Positions 25,401 through 37,165 of a DNA stretch of 64,000 bases are shown one piece after another. Every line of letters begins with the position of its first letter. The stretch's first letter is position 1. Where the stretch lies: the NCBI GenBank assembly GCA_037903355.1, contig JBAJFE010000026.1, forward strand, positions 1,488,001-1,552,000, given 5' to 3'. The translations under genes and the position numbers were made by a program. Below the pieces are notes generated by a model. The model saw nothing but the letters and a program-made list of their open reading frames with translations, was not told the DNA's origin and searched no databases. The stretch is from Trichuris trichiura. Its lineage: Eukaryota; Nematoda; Enoplea; Trichinellida; Trichuridae.

Positions 25401-27836
25401 CCTTCCATAACGACTTTGCGTTCCTCTTCGGTTGTTCGTTCCTCGCCCAGTATCACCTCTTCCGCTTTGCATATCCATTCCAGGTAACCGTTCAGCTCGC
25501 GTTCGATCTTCTGCTGACGACGCAATTTCAAAAACTCGCGCCTATTTTCGACGCGCTCGCGCTCCTTGGCGAACTCGCTTTAAAGGAAAAAAAAGGTTGG
25601 CTTAGAATATATGCGCAATTGTTTTTTTCTTTACCCGCTGAGCACGCCTAGTACAAGGTTGAGCATGAAGAAGGAGCCGAGTATAATGAGAGGAATAAAA
25701 TAGAGCCAATTGAAGGTGTCTCCCTGCGAATCGTTGGTCTGCAAAGGGCACCAGCCGTACGGGTTCCTCAATTCGTCCAAGCCGTGCCTACATAGTACAT
25801 GACGTTCGTCCAGCCTTCCATCGTTATACATTGGAAGACGGTGAGCATTGCGAAGGCTATGTTGTCGAACGACGTTATGCCATAGTTGGGACCCACCCAA
25901 TGCTCCAAACAGGTGGTACCCTCAGGGCAGTGATACGCTCCCGTTGAAGTCTTGTTTGTACACGGGAACGGTTTGTTGCCAACGGCCACGGGTTCATCTT
26001 TAATTTGATAGATTACAGAAAAAAAGCTTAAGAAAAAAACTTACTATTCTTATTGTAGCATGTGCTATGGAAGGAACCTGAGTAGAATTCCAAGCCTATG
26101 ATGGCAAATATAACTATTGCAAATAGCACCAATAGACCGATTTGCAATAGCGGCGCCATGGCACACAGGATAGACTTTAAGACTACCTGAAGACCTGCGA
26201 AAAACCAACAAAATAGGAAGAGGAGAAAATTTCTGCGCGGCAAACTCACTTGGAATGCCGGACACCAGTTTCAAAGGTCGTAATACCCGGACGGCTCGCA
26301 ACGTACGCAAGTCAAAACCGCTGGTCGCAAATGGTAGCATCGAAATCATCCTAGTTAGCATATATTGACCATGCAAGCAAAAACAAAAAAGCATACGGCC
26401 TACCCGCTTAGAACAACTAAAAAATCTAGAATATTCCAGCCGCTGCGCAGGTAGGACCCTTTATGCAAAACAAAGCCGAAGGCAACCACTTTTAGGCAGC
26501 ACTCAATTGTAAAGATACCCATAAAGTAGGGTTCGGTGGCTTCCTAAAAAAATTTCTTTATCATTAGCATAAGGCTTATCTCCATTGCTCAACGCAGGCA
26601 TATACCAACTTCTGCGTCAACGGTGTCTTGTCATTGTTGGGTAGATGTTGGTCCAAAGCGAGCACGATGCAGTTGGCAATTATGGTTAGCAGAATGAAGT
26701 ACTCGAACGGCGTAAAGCCAATATGGTTAAGGAAATGAAGGCGCGTCAATGGCGAACGCGCGCGCGCGGCAAGAAATAAATTTTAAAAGAGGGAAAATGA
26801 ATGACTTGACGCCTTGGAATACTATAAACGCGTCAATAGGAGCACTAGTTGCTTAAAGGATAAGGCCGGGAGCTAAAAAAAAATGAATCTCGTTGGTACA
26901 AGAGGACGCATTTCGATGGTGGCGCAAAGTTGCGACATCGACGACGTTAAGCGCCCAACGATCGAATAACCGCTGGCCACTTTTGCACTTTTTTTCACAA
27001 ACGATTGATTTTTGTAGTTCTCTCTTGCCGGCTTGACCGAAGCATCGCGAAACTATCACAAACGGTGACGCCTCCTTAAGTGCAGCCAAAAGAGCTGCGA
27101 AAAAGTCATCGACCGCCGATTGGCGGAAGGTCAACGCAACGGTCACCGTCCATTATTAAATCCTACGGCGCCACCACCAGCGGATCCGCCATTGATTTCC
27201 CGATTCGTCCTCCTTCTACGTTCAACCCGACGAGCAACCGCATCGCAATGCCAGGCTCAAATGAGTACACGACACTAGCTTGTAATCAATCACAAAGTTG
27301 CGATAAAAATCGCTCGTATTAAAAGGGACCTACGGACGCCCACCTGAAACAGAGATGGCTAAAAGAAAAGAACGGATGGAAATGGAAGTATCTCTTCGCT
27401 CCTGCTTTTAAAACAACAAAATAAATATGCGGAGGCGGAAGGGAAAATTTGAAAACTGGCTTTTAGCCAAGTCTCGCCCGAAGGTGCGCACTGATGACAT
27501 CTGAAAGGCAAAAGCGACGAAAGAAAAGAGCGTAAACAAATAATTAAAGCCAAACAGCTTCGAGAAAGGATATCCCCAGTCGATGATGACTCTGGCGTAC
27601 TGACGGATGATGTTGCTCTCGCTGAAGATAAACAAAGAGGATGGTCCTTGAACCTTGCCATGGGTTGGCGATGAATCACGCAGGGAAGCGCTTCGTTTCA
27701 ACTGGGCTGTACCACTGTCCAACGATTGGGACTGCAGTTTCAACTTTGCCCGTTCGCTGGCCAACCTGGCAATATCGTTAAGCTGTATATGCATGACGAC
27801 TTCGACTGTCCGCTTGCTGGTTGCAAGGGATCCCAA
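13488..27836 (-). CDS. unc-2: Voltage-gated calcium channel alpha1 subunit, Cav2 (P/Q/N) type
   Basis: About 40 exons encode roughly 1,940 residues. Domain I: 27574-27836, 26606-26711, 26404-26543, 26250-26350, 26045-26194, 25792-25997, 25635-25738; beta-binding AID ([17 protein letters not shown]) 25402-25577; linker 25128-25223, 23322-23379. Domain II: 23147-23274, 22979-23091, 22821-22930, 22633-22764, 22396-22589, 22210-22340; loop 22075-22157, 21972-22018, 21804-21882. Domain III: 21533-21722, 21372-21478, 21209-21311, 21000-21160, 20791-20934, 20535-20736. Domain IV: 20326-20490, 20159-20269, 19903-20103, 19789-19854, 19624-19715, 19415-19565, 19236-19363. Tail: 19076-19172, 16010-16115, 15837-15944, 15681-15775, 15047-15110, 14688-14769, 14390-14573, 13488-14332. 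Pore motifs TMEGW, TGEDW, TGEGW and TGEAW give an EEEE calcium filter; all four S4 segments keep their Arg/Lys ladders. [19 protein letters not shown] and the C-terminal EDWC point to Cav2, the presynaptic release channel. The joint between 15681 and 15110 does not fit in phase: a small exon is missing (candidate 15400-15444). Confidence 0.95.
15945..16009 (-). other. Short Cav2 tail intron
   Basis: A 65 bp GT..AG intron separating the EF-hand/pre-IQ exon (16010-16115, with [15 protein letters not shown]) from the next tail exon. It is listed because it fixes the phase of the conserved C-tail exons on either side of the 3 kb tRNA-bearing intron. Confidence 0.7.
16277..16296. repeat. 20 bp perfect palindrome
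   Basis: The sequence gtaacgtaat/attacgttac is a perfect inverted repeat with no spacer, 110 bp from the first tRNA-Leu gene. It may be chance, a binding site or an insertion scar. Confidence 0.6.
16406..16488 (-). tRNA. tRNA-Leu (UAA)
   Basis: 83 nt including the discriminator A, with no CCA encoded. The acceptor stem AGCACGG pairs with CCGTGCT. The D-arm carries the A-box TGGCCGAGTGG, the anticodon arm TTAGA-CTTAAGA-TCTAA gives UAA (16453-16455), the long class II variable arm is GGACGAATGTCC, and the T-arm GTGGG-TTCGAAC-CCCAC is the B-box. It lies in the Cav2 intron on the host strand. No TTTT is obvious in the first 25 nt downstream. Confidence 0.96.
17254..17336 (-). tRNA. tRNA-Leu (UAA), inverted-unit copy A
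   Basis: 83 nt, differing from the 16406-16488 copy only in the variable arm (GGACAGATGTCC). Stems, UAA anticodon, A-box and B-box are intact. The 3' flank reads ATACCATTTGCATTTTCATTAT, with TTTT as a plausible Pol III terminator. Both flanks resemble those of the + strand copy at 17813-17895, so the two are an inverted duplication. Confidence 0.96.
17486..17666. repeat. 181 bp palindromic (hairpin) element
   Basis: The left arm begins gttaggtttctt and the right arm ends as its complement, aagaaacctaac. The arms match through ggaaagtttgtc, ggaaaatttttaattttt, ccgg.gctttcgggt and cttcatc.gtattaaat, closing at about 17578. It is non-coding, sits between two inverted tRNA-Leu units, and shares the core AGCTTTCGGGT with elements near 29937 and 61045. 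Confidence 0.85.
17813..17895 (+). tRNA. tRNA-Leu (UAA), inverted-unit copy B
   Basis: 83 nt on the strand opposite to Cav2. It has intact acceptor, D, anticodon (UAA at 17846-17848), variable (GGACAAATGTCC) and T stems. The T-loop reads TTCAAAC instead of TTCGAAC (G to A), a change inside the B-box that may weaken Pol III initiation but is seen in working tRNAs. The 3' flank matches copy A, including TTTT. Confidence 0.93.
18531..18608 (-). pseudogene. Decayed tRNA-Leu(UAA) pseudogene
   Basis: Read on the minus strand, this aligns with the tRNA-Leu copies: the run tgtccattagatctta is kept, but the D-arm (ttttaccatcccgagttg), T-arm and acceptor ends have many substitutions, so the stems no longer pair. 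It is a relic of the same family, 640 bp from the intact + copy. Confidence 0.75.
18778..18842 (+). pseudogene. Possible second tRNA relic
   Basis: It contains a B-box-like ggtgttcgaatctcacc followed by an acceptor-like cactgctcta, and an A-box-like tggaaggctggg about 35 nt upstream. The anticodon arm is not recognisable. It may be an eroded tRNA-Leu or a tRNA-derived SINE end; the evidence is weak. Confidence 0.35.
20491..20534 (-). other. GC-AG intron in Cav2
   Basis: The exon ending DLDKNQ (20535) must join the exon starting [12 protein letters not shown] (20490) for the conserved domain III-IV linker. The donor dinucleotide there is GC (CAG|GCAAAC) and the acceptor is TTTTAG. At 44 nt the intron is typical for this gene. 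GC-AG is a known minor variant of U2-type introns. Confidence 0.85.
23380..25127 (-). other. 1.75 kb Cav2 intron in the domain I-II linker
   Basis: It separates the exon ending EDFDDADY (25128) from the exon encoding [10 protein letters not shown] (23379), and contains the perfect 73 bp palindrome at 23828-23900. I see no nested gene. Confidence 0.75.
23828..23900. repeat. Near-seamless 73 bp palindrome
   Basis: Two 36 bp arms (cattaatagttgccactc..ctctga and its exact complement) are separated by a single T at 23864. It can form a 36 bp hairpin in RNA or a cruciform in DNA. No mismatch between the arms implies a recent origin. It lies inside a Cav2 intron and resembles no other repeat in the window. 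Confidence 0.95.
26712..27573 (-). other. Minor (U12-type) AT-AC intron in Cav2
   Basis: The protein needs the join [20 protein letters not shown]. The only junction that gives it has donor |ATATCCTTT (27573 downward), the exact U12 5' splice-site consensus, and acceptor TTTAC| at 26712 preceded by TTCCTTAAC, the exact U12 branch-point consensus, ending 14 nt from the junction. There is no AG acceptor in a usable position. The 862 bp intron includes a short CG repeat at about 26754-26768. Confidence 0.93.
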
Positions 27837-30800
27837 GGTGCTAAATACTGCCGCATCCGGTGGTTGGCTTCAAAGAAAAAACAGCCACCCCCCGAAAGGA
27901 GGTCGGAACGGCCGTACGACTACCGCTGCTAGCAGGAAAAAACGGTCGTCTTCCTTTTTCACGCGAAAAGACCAATAGCCATTTTCAGCAATTTTGAGCA
28001 CGCACTTTGACAAAGCAACTGCCGCTGGTGACCATGCTGAGAGACAAGCGAATAGAGGTAACAAGTTGCCTTAGCGGAAACGACCAAAACAACGTCGCGC
28101 CAAGACGCGGGACAACTCTGCAGCTTAGTTGACCACTTTCCCTCGCTTTATTCGGTACTTCTTTTTTTCCTGTTAGCTCTCCGCCAGACGAGTCGTCAAA
28201 GAGCAGAAATACTCATACATACATACACATACAAACAGATGGACGCCAGACAAGCGGCCACGTCGCACGACTTCCGTCGATAGATAGCTTTCCAGTTGTG
28301 CAAGCATTTTGGAAGAAGGCTACGACGGAGAGCGCCGACTGCCCATCGATAGACTTCGACGAATCCGCATGCATTATTGATAAACGTCAGTGCCAACGAT
28401 GCCGGACAGCTGAACGACATGCAAAAAGGCAAAGATTTGCAAAAGCGCCCGCTACGGAATCCTGATGGAGTTACTTGTACCGTACTTCACAACTTCCGGC
28501 AGCCGTTACCCTGCTAGTGTCCCTTGAGTGGACGTCGTTGCGAGACTACAAGCGTTGGGGAATACAGAAAACTCTCCATTATCATTAACTGGCTGTCCAG
28601 AGACGAACTATTGGGATGAGAAGTCGCTTAAATGACAAGAAGCATCGCCTATTCCGTACGCCGCGTTTTGAAAAAAAAACCTGAGTCCAACGCGTGATTA
28701 CTGTAGGGATAAATTTGAATTTGATAATAAAGAGACCAGTTTTGCACCTTCTGCGTAGTCGCGTTCAACTCGTGATTTACAATATGCAAAATGCCAAAAG
28801 CTTGAAGATAACTACTGGCAGCATTCTTGGCTGCTGGTAGTACTAACTTTCCTTTGATTCCGTCCTCCGGAGCTCATTAATTAATTCGCAGCGGACGAAC
28901 GCGGATCAAATCAATACGATTCGTTCGAGCGCGCATACCTGCTGCTACGGCGTGACAAAGGCTGTTCACTACTCGAAAGAGCATTTCGACTTTGCGGGAT
29001 TTAGAAAAAAAAATTTTTAAGGAACAATACTGGCGTGCCCTTAATGACAAAAACAATAAAATAGTCGCCAGGCGACATGCCGGCTGCGAACGCTATTAAT
29101 TCTTTGAGCTGTAGCATTGCAATTAATGAAGGTGCAAGTTAAAAGGCCGAGTCATTCAAAGCGACGCGCCTTCACGGTTACTTCAAAATATTCAATATTA
29201 AACGCTTTAAGTTATGGGCGCCAATTAGGCTCAAGGCGAACATTAAATCGGGACACAATGCGCAACAACCTTGCCGCTCCCGCGTAGCACCTCGGTACAG
29301 GTGCTTGCCGACTATTAGAAAAAAGAATTACGATGCGACAAGGTGTGACAAATGGAATTCGATTTTCGGCTAATCACGTTCCACCGTCAAGTCACCGTTA
29401 AGGCAAGAATAAACACACAGAGTAAAAAGACGAAAAGAAAAACCAAAACTTTAAGCGTATTGTACGCTTTTGACTATATCCCAACGCAGCGGAGCGAAAG
29501 GGATAGTAGATGCCGTGTTGGACGGATCACTAAGCGACAGTTCGTTTGAAAATATATTCGTTTAGAATTGCCGCGCCAAAATGGCTGATAATTTAAGATA
29601 CTGCAAAGCTCAGCAATGTGTCGAGTCAAAATTGCCGCCCACTTCGACTGGTGAAGGCAGTATCTTTAAAAGATGCGAACTTCCAGATGCTAAGACGTCG
29701 CGAAATAGCAAGTTCAATGAGCTGAAAGATATCGCGCTAAATGTCAATTGATCAGCAATCACTATTGCAAAATAATACGACGCTCATGTCACGAGTGGGG
29801 ACATAATAAGTCATTGAAGCGAAGGAGATTTAAGATAATAATTTTGCTACTGCGCACAGCTCAACGCCTATAATGGACGTACAGGCTTTCATTATACGGT
29901 TATATCCCGTTTTTTGCGTCGAGAAAATCGTCCGAAGCTTTCGGGTTTGAATTGTCTTCAGCGGAAAACCAAAAAAAGACTATTCTATTCAGAATTTGTG
30001 GGAGCAAAAATGGTATGTAAAAAAAAGAGCATATTTAAAAGCGAATTCAACTCTGATGGAAAAGAGAAACGCGTTAGTAACTTTCACTTGTGAACTCAAA
30101 TGAAGGCAATAAAAGGCTAAACAGAAAAACCTCACTAAACGCAACTGATACAACATGCCTACTAGTTAGGAGGATAAGCAAAAATTTAAATTTATTTGCA
30201 TACGAAAAGCTTATTGAAGAACCGCTGCGAGCTTGAGCGGTGAGCAAAGTACTGTAGGAAGCCGGGAGAACGTTTAGAGAAAAAAGATTCCCAAAGCGCT
30301 GAGGTGTTATACATACAACTATGTTTGTTTTCCCCATTTTTTAACTATATCTGATCTAATCCCCTGATTCAGGCTTAGCCATTGCGCGGGCTACGCGAAA
30401 AAGTGAAATGTAAAAAAGGTATGGAAAATGAATTGCTTGCAGTCGCTATAAACAGTAGATTAACTGCTGGATTCAAAACCGAGCCGCATTGCTCAACACG
30501 TAAGCAATACGAGCATTCCGCTATACCGTCATTTCATCTGTGAGCAATGATTATTGAAGAAGAAAGAATGCCTTAAAAGACATAAGTAATTCTGGAAAAC
30601 ACTTCAGAGCATCAAAAGCTCTGCCGCTTCGAGCCGATATTCTTGACAATGCTGTAAGATAGCGGATTAAATTTGAAAAAAATGAAAGTCTTTACGTAAA
30701 CTATCTTGTGCTTATCCTCCTGCTTAAAATGACGTCCAGCTGGCAAAAAAAAAGTTAAACACTATGTGCTCTTTAATCACTGCAAAGCCCTCGCTTTGAG

Positions 30801-33800
30801 CTGACAGCATTGCTACCTGTTCGCCTCATTTTTGCTGACAACTGGCCAGACTGCCACTAAGAGCTAAGCGAAATGCACTTTAGGGATTGGACGGAAAATT
30901 GATGCTTTTCACCCAAAAAAGATCATCCTGTTTCAAGCTACCTTCTTTGCATGACTTCTTACGACTTGAACAATAAATTAAACTCACGCAATGCCTGTGT
31001 CTTTGTTGGAAAAGAATAAATGCTTTTGAGCTTTTCCTACGCCGCAGGGAAGACCTAAAGCGTACCATTTGCATATTAAAGTTTGGCTCGTAAAACAAAA
31101 GCTCAAAATCTGCCAGCTTCAAACCTTAGCGCGTGGGAAGCGTGCTAAAACCTCCGCTCTTATGGGTCTTTTTTCCAGCGCGGCAAAATCCTGCTGAGAA
31201 TATATTCAATATTTCTGGAAACGAGCTGATTCCGCAATGAAATCTCGAGTCATTCATTGAAAAGACGTCATCATATCAAGACATCACTTCAAAGAGAGAG
31301 AAGTATGACGCCGCCGTGAGGCGGAGCATCTTTTATCTTGTGATCATTTGGCAATAAATCATATTTAAAAAAGCGAAGTGCCAACTACCTCAAGCGAAAA
31401 CAAACTGTCTAAACTAGTGCTCGTATCGATCGGTTTGAAAATGTTTAAAAACGCCATTTCGTAGGGTAAGATGCGGAAACGACAATTCAACAAGTTCTTC
31501 TACGCGGTCGCTGCCGCCTACGTCAAGCCGGCCAAAGCTTTCAAATTTACCTATAAAAGCTGAAGACGAAATTAGGATGAGTTGTCAAACTCACCGCCGC
31601 CTCCGTATTTACAACGAAGATAACACTTTTGTTTATACACTTTGTTTTCATTCCTCTCAGCGCGGCGTAATGATCCTCCTACAAAGTTAATTCAAAATTA
31701 TCATTACCCGGTACAATCGATACAAACTGACGCTGCTACGTAGGAGGCGACTTGATTTTATGCTATTGCATAAAGATCCGTGAAAAAGAAAAAGAAAATT
31801 TCATTACTACCTCGCCGCGAAGACGTTCGACGCCGTTAATTAAATACAAATAAGCTCAATGGAAAAATTCTACGAAGGTCTGCTGAAGCAAGAAAAGTGA
31901 ATTAAAAATGCAAAATATGCTCGCAGCGTCAACTGGGAACGGCACTTTTTTTTCTTTTTCAAAAAGTTGAAATGGCGAAACGTCAAGCCGCGCTGCTATA
32001 TTACGTCGTAGCAAGTATACAAATCAACCAAGCGAGCTCGGAAAGCTTATCATGAGAGAAGAGGAAGACGACGAAGTAACATTTGCTGGCTTATAGGCTA
32101 AGCAAGCGGTAATAATTAAAAAACAAATTGAAAAACAAGCCCGCTTGCTCGTCATAGCCATAATTCAGACAATCTCTTACCGATTTCTCAACATTAAACT
32201 ACAGTGCATTGAAGGTGATATCGTTTTCGCGCTAAGTTTCGATTTAAGAAGACTTAGTTAAGCGACGGGACAATACGCCTATCAAAGTCGTATGCAAACA
32301 TTGGCAACATGTGGGACAGAGCCTTCGCGCGCCAGTGGTCAATATATCCGTCGGAAAATTTACGCATTACCAATTGATTCGCCAAATTAAAGCCCAAACG
32401 AAGAGATGGCGTTCATTTCGGGCTAATGGAATTACCACCCAAAATGTAACGCAAAAACTGGTTGGCATTTTTGGCGAAGCGCAGAATTCATTACTCGCGC
32501 AAGCGGATCGTTTCAACTTCTTGTCGACGCGCGACGAATACTAGAAAAGGAAGGCGTATGGACGTGAAAAAATTTGCATAGGACGAAAAGTTTTAAAAAA
32601 CCGGAGCTGAAACTGTATGAAACAATACACGAATGGGAAGCAAAGCGACAAAAGGGTTAGATATCTATTCGGACTGGAATCGCTTGAAAGACTATTTTTA
32701 GTCCGATAAATCAACTATGTCAACAACGGTTGAATCAAAAAGGTTGGAAGAAACAAAGTTGACGCCTAATGAAGCGGAAAGGTAGATAACGGCGGCTTGC
32801 AAAGAGATTCAAAACAAGGCCGGAGGACCGATGCTTTGAGAGCAGCCTTAGTTTCGTCACATTTTTCACTCAACTATGACTTTGGTAACCAAAAGCCCAT
32901 TGCATCATTGATGAAGCCTACTATACGACCAACCAACATAGGAGCCATGGTTACCAACGGCTAACATTACGCTACCTGCTTAGCCCGGGATGGACAAATG
33001 GAAAATTGATTCAATTGCCCTGAAGGAGCGCCAGCTTGCCCAACCGTTGTTCGACGGCTGAGCAAAGTCGCTAACTTCCATTAGCGGTTAAGTCGTAAAG
33101 TCGGCGGCTCAGCAAACTTGGACAATGACAAAGAACATTTCCACGGGATTAATACGGAAAACGGTCGCTGCTTTATAAAAAGAGGAAACACCGATTAAGA
33201 GGTGCTGCCCAAAAAGGAAAAAGTCGCAGAGAAAGCGACTAGTCTTGCCAAAGTGGGAATAAAGGAAGATTACCATTTCTGCTGAACAGTGCGGCTACTA
33301 TGGCGGCGTCTGGCCTGCGCGATGTGACCAGCTCTACTGTACTGTTGCATTGACAATGGACAATCAAAGTCTCAACAAGCGGAGCCCAATCGAACAACAA
33401 GGAGAGGAGCAAAACTGAGAGGCATTTTTGGGCCCACCACTTAACGACGATAGAAAAAGATCACTTACCGTGAAGGCAATAGTTCGCTCTTCTCCCCTTC
33501 AGCAGCTTTGACGTTTCGTCCATCAGTCACGTCCATCATGAAGATATGATAAAAGGCGTTCGATTGATTCCATTTGACGATCTCGCGGTGGGCTTAAGTG
33601 AAAATTAAGAAAAGCGCGTCAACGTAGTTGCACGTTGACTGCGGGATGTTGCCAAAAAAGGCTCTGCTGACCATTTTTGCTCCTTCGCCATCCGCTGTTT
33701 CCTAAAGAGTTGAGTTCACGCGCCGAATGAGCAAGCGTCCTCGCGTTCGTACAGGCTCTCATGAATCCATAAGGGCCGTTCGAAGAACCCTCTTAATAGC

Positions 33801-36459
33801 ATTGTAATACCGATTAAGGGAAGAGCTAAGTACGGACGACGTTGTCCGACGTAGGAAGAGTAGAAAAAGCTGCCATTGTCAAATTGGAAATAGAAAATCG
33901 ATAGGAACGTCAAAAACCTTGCATCGCACGGTGCATGCAACAAACATGGCGCGGGACATGGGGACAACTACACAGAGGTAAAACTGAACAACATGGATGG
34001 ATCACTTCCAACACTTCCCGAAGGCACGTGAATATATCCCGGATGATCGATCAATGTCAAATGTCACTTCGAGTTAATTGCTCGATTGTTACCTGATTTA
34101 TTACTAAAATTGTTTCCTCTCCCCTTAGTTGGCAAAGGCTCACCTAAATGCGCGCCTTTGTTAGGGAGAAGAAGAGCAGAGCGATTTGCCGCAGAATTTC
34201 AGCCCCATTCAATTGGCCCGTCCGATCGCTGATAAACATATGTACAAAAGAAAGGCGACGCGTCGGTCGACAGGGCATTTGCGCACAACAGTTGAGAAAA
34301 TCGATCCCTGAAATTCTCGGAATATACAACCTCAAAAGATTTCCCAAATTAGGAGAGACGCCCTATCCGAGTAAACTTTAACTCTTAAAATCTCTTCTAT
34401 GGCCAGCCGCAATAAGAGTTACACAAAGTAGGCGCCAAAGTAGTCCTTACCTGGGACAGTCCTTTCGAAAGGACCGTCAACCTGCTCACTAGAGTACGGA
34501 TTAATTAAGCCAACCGCTTCAAGTATGGCCAAACGGAATGGTCATTAATGAAATCGATGCTGTCAATATCGACCAATTAACCTGATAGCAAGCAGACACC
34601 GCCGGAATCATTTGCCTTTGGGACAACAACTCTCGCGAGCATTCCTTAAAAGGTGGGGGAAGAAATGCTCGCATACGCCTTTTACCAACTATTTTGGACT
34701 ATTGGCAACTGATCGCGCAAGCTTACAAAGCGTGGCGGGAGAACGCGTCAAGTAATCGCGTAACATTCCGTATTTGGAAAAATAACTGGAAAAGTTGAAC
34801 AATATTTACGGAATGCCGCTTGGGGGAATATCAAAGAGAACCGCCGCTACCTTTTTCGCTAAATGCTATCAAAGCTGCCGACCTAAAGCTGACAGTACGA
34901 AACATGCAAGCCGATAGAGCTGGCCGCGAATCTATTATCATCTTTATCTCTCGTAAGGGTTATTGAAGGGAAGACATTAATGAAGGCTTATCGATCAACC
35001 GCTTCTTCTATCAATGGCCATATATGGCAACATTTGGAAACTATAAACGCTTCAAAAACGAAATGGAACAAAAAAACAGTTTCCCCTATACGGTAGGTTG
35101 GATAAAGAACAAAAACAACGCCGCTGCTGCTGCTGCTGCTTTGATAGAAAATGCCGACAACGATCGACAAAGCTGCGAGGCTAAAGATGATGGACCGAAA
35201 GCGCAAGGAAAATGTAAGACTTCGTTTCTAGCAATAATACGTACTTTGTCAATTCAGCGAAATGGGATGAGCTGAGTCAAACGTCCGAACAAACGCGCGA
35301 CAAGTTTAAATGCGATTTTACGTTTCCCTAAGCTATCGGTGGTAAAATTACGCCGACATTGTGAAAGTCCCATTTGAGGTATAGTATCGCCGTTATTCAT
35401 TGCTTAAAGAGCAGACGACCAGCCGAACGGAGAGTTATCCTTTCATCGACAAACAATAGAAGCTTGCAAAGAGGGTACCAGCAAATGAAGGTCTCACTTT
35501 GAAAAAGTGCACTTAAAGCCAATTCCCTCTTTGCACCTGCAATCACTCATCAACTAGTCAAAGCGCACGTAATCGATCGAGCGAACACAAACTTCTTTTG
35601 CAAATGCAAAACTGACAAGCATACAGGTAGTTTTGGTCCACCTGCCCTAATAAGGCTAACAAACTGCCTCTCTTGAATGGTAAACAAATATTTTCAAAAT
35701 AGGCGATAACAACTTCCTCAGCTAGGAACAATCGACTGTATAAAGGCTAAAGAAGGATATAGGCTTAGGGACCTATCGCCTGACGCCCATAATGGAAATA
35801 GGCGGCTATAGCCCTCTATAGGCGCTATGTCAAATGATAGAAATTTGAATAAAAAGATGCTTAAATCTTTATGGCGGTTGCGCTTAGGCTATGATCGATC
35901 ATCCATATTGGATCAATAATGCTTAGTTAAAGATAGGGTGTTAATACAACGATAGCCTACTTTTTTTACAAGTCTCTTCAATTTTCCGGAACGTCTTCTG
36001 CCCTAAATTTAAAAACGAGAACGCTTACACAACGCAGCATAGCTTTGGCAATTAACTTACCTGAACATCCAAGTAGCTTTTGTTTGAAATAGGCTGACGA
36101 TCGGCAAAAGTGGAAAGCTAAAATTAGCATAACAATAGAAAGTCAGCAACCTGTTGAATCTTCAAACAGGACGCGGCAAAAGTGACGCATTTTGAAGAAT
36201 ACTATTTAACGTAATAAATGTTCGGAAATTCGCAGGCTATTTCAAATAGCAACTGGTTGGCAGTTGCGAAAATTCTCACCCAATGACTAAGCTAAAAATA
36301 AGGTGCGCGTCGTCGTTATGATCATTTCCATAAATTATCGTCGAACTGACCAAGGCAAAAAATATTCAAACTTAAAAGAATGCGCCTTATTGAAAACCGT
36401 TTGAGCGTTAGGCAACTTTTCGCCCGTCCACGTCAGCTTGCGCGAAAAACCGTGAAGTT
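27837..36459. other. Gene-poor region upstream of Cav2
   Basis: I find no exon with recognisable similarity. It contains a catac repeat (28212-28236), a GCT repeat (35112-35131) and a single arm of the AGCTTTCGGGT hairpin family (29930-29975). The stretch 32300-34400 reads with a coding-like flavour on + but is broken by many stops. Cav2 upstream exons or regulatory DNA could lie here. Confidence 0.4.
29930..29975 (+). repeat. Partial copy of the hairpin repeat family
   Basis: gtccgaagctttcgggtttg followed by aattgtcttcagcgg matches one arm of the element at 17486-17666 (ccggagctttcgggtcaaac..gtcttcatcgg). No opposing arm is seen nearby, so it is probably a fragment. Confidence 0.5.
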
Positions 36460-37165
36460 GTGAATGAGAGAAATAAAGTTGTAAAAAAAAAGTCGGCTCG
36501 CAAAATTACAACTAACCAACCGACGAGACGGCATATTAGAATTTGGCCGGCAAAAAGCCAACGAAATAAATTGCCGTCAATCACCGTGAGCCGAACGTTT
36601 ATTTTGGCTAATGCCTACGGGCCGCCGCTTCGGTTAAGCCAACTGAACTTATCGCCCAACCAAGTTGGGAAGTTTATCCGGCAATCAAATGCCTCAATGG
36701 ATTTGACGAGCAAGGAAAAAGTTAATTTAACTCTTTAATGGACATTCAAACCGCGCCGGCAAAAATAAAGAACATTACTACAAAAACGCAAGGCGTAGAA
36801 GTGCCTATAATCACACAGCGATTAGGGGTGACCCTTTCCCGAAGGAACAAAAACGTACAATTTTTTCTTTTCAATGCGTACAATGAACCGTTGCCTAAAG
36901 TAGGGTACCCTTTGAGAAAGGTGACAGATTACAATGGGCGCCCTAATTAAAAACTTTACTTAACTACAATGTTAAACAATGAGGTAACAATGCTTATATG
37001 CGCCATGCTTTTATTAATAGCCTACCGAAGCGAACTCCCTAAGGATATGGCACTACTTAATTTGCATACGTCAGGCCATAGCGAAACGATGCAGAAGTTG
37101 GTCGGTTATTCGAAGCTAAACTGTCGGAGCGGCAACACCCTATTCGGCAGCAACAGCGCTTTAGC
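36460..37165. other. Flank upstream of the Cys-rich gene
   Basis: Two small + frames overlap as TAATG at 36736-36740 (36460-36738 and 36738-36950) and a third lies at 36969-37169. None has similarity I recognise, so I do not call genes. The region should include the promoter of the gene starting at 37166. Confidence 0.35.

Noticed and set aside
32300..34400. Possible decayed retroelement or coding relic
   Set aside because: Stops are frequent and I found no reverse transcriptase, integrase or gag motif, so a call cannot be supported.
35112..35131. GCT repeat coding for poly-Ala in a + frame (35024-35275)
   Set aside because: A simple microsatellite; the frame has no other support.
36460..36950. 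Two adjacent + frames overlapping as TAATG, like a bacterial gene pair
   Set aside because: The context is eukaryotic and spliced; neither product has recognisable features.
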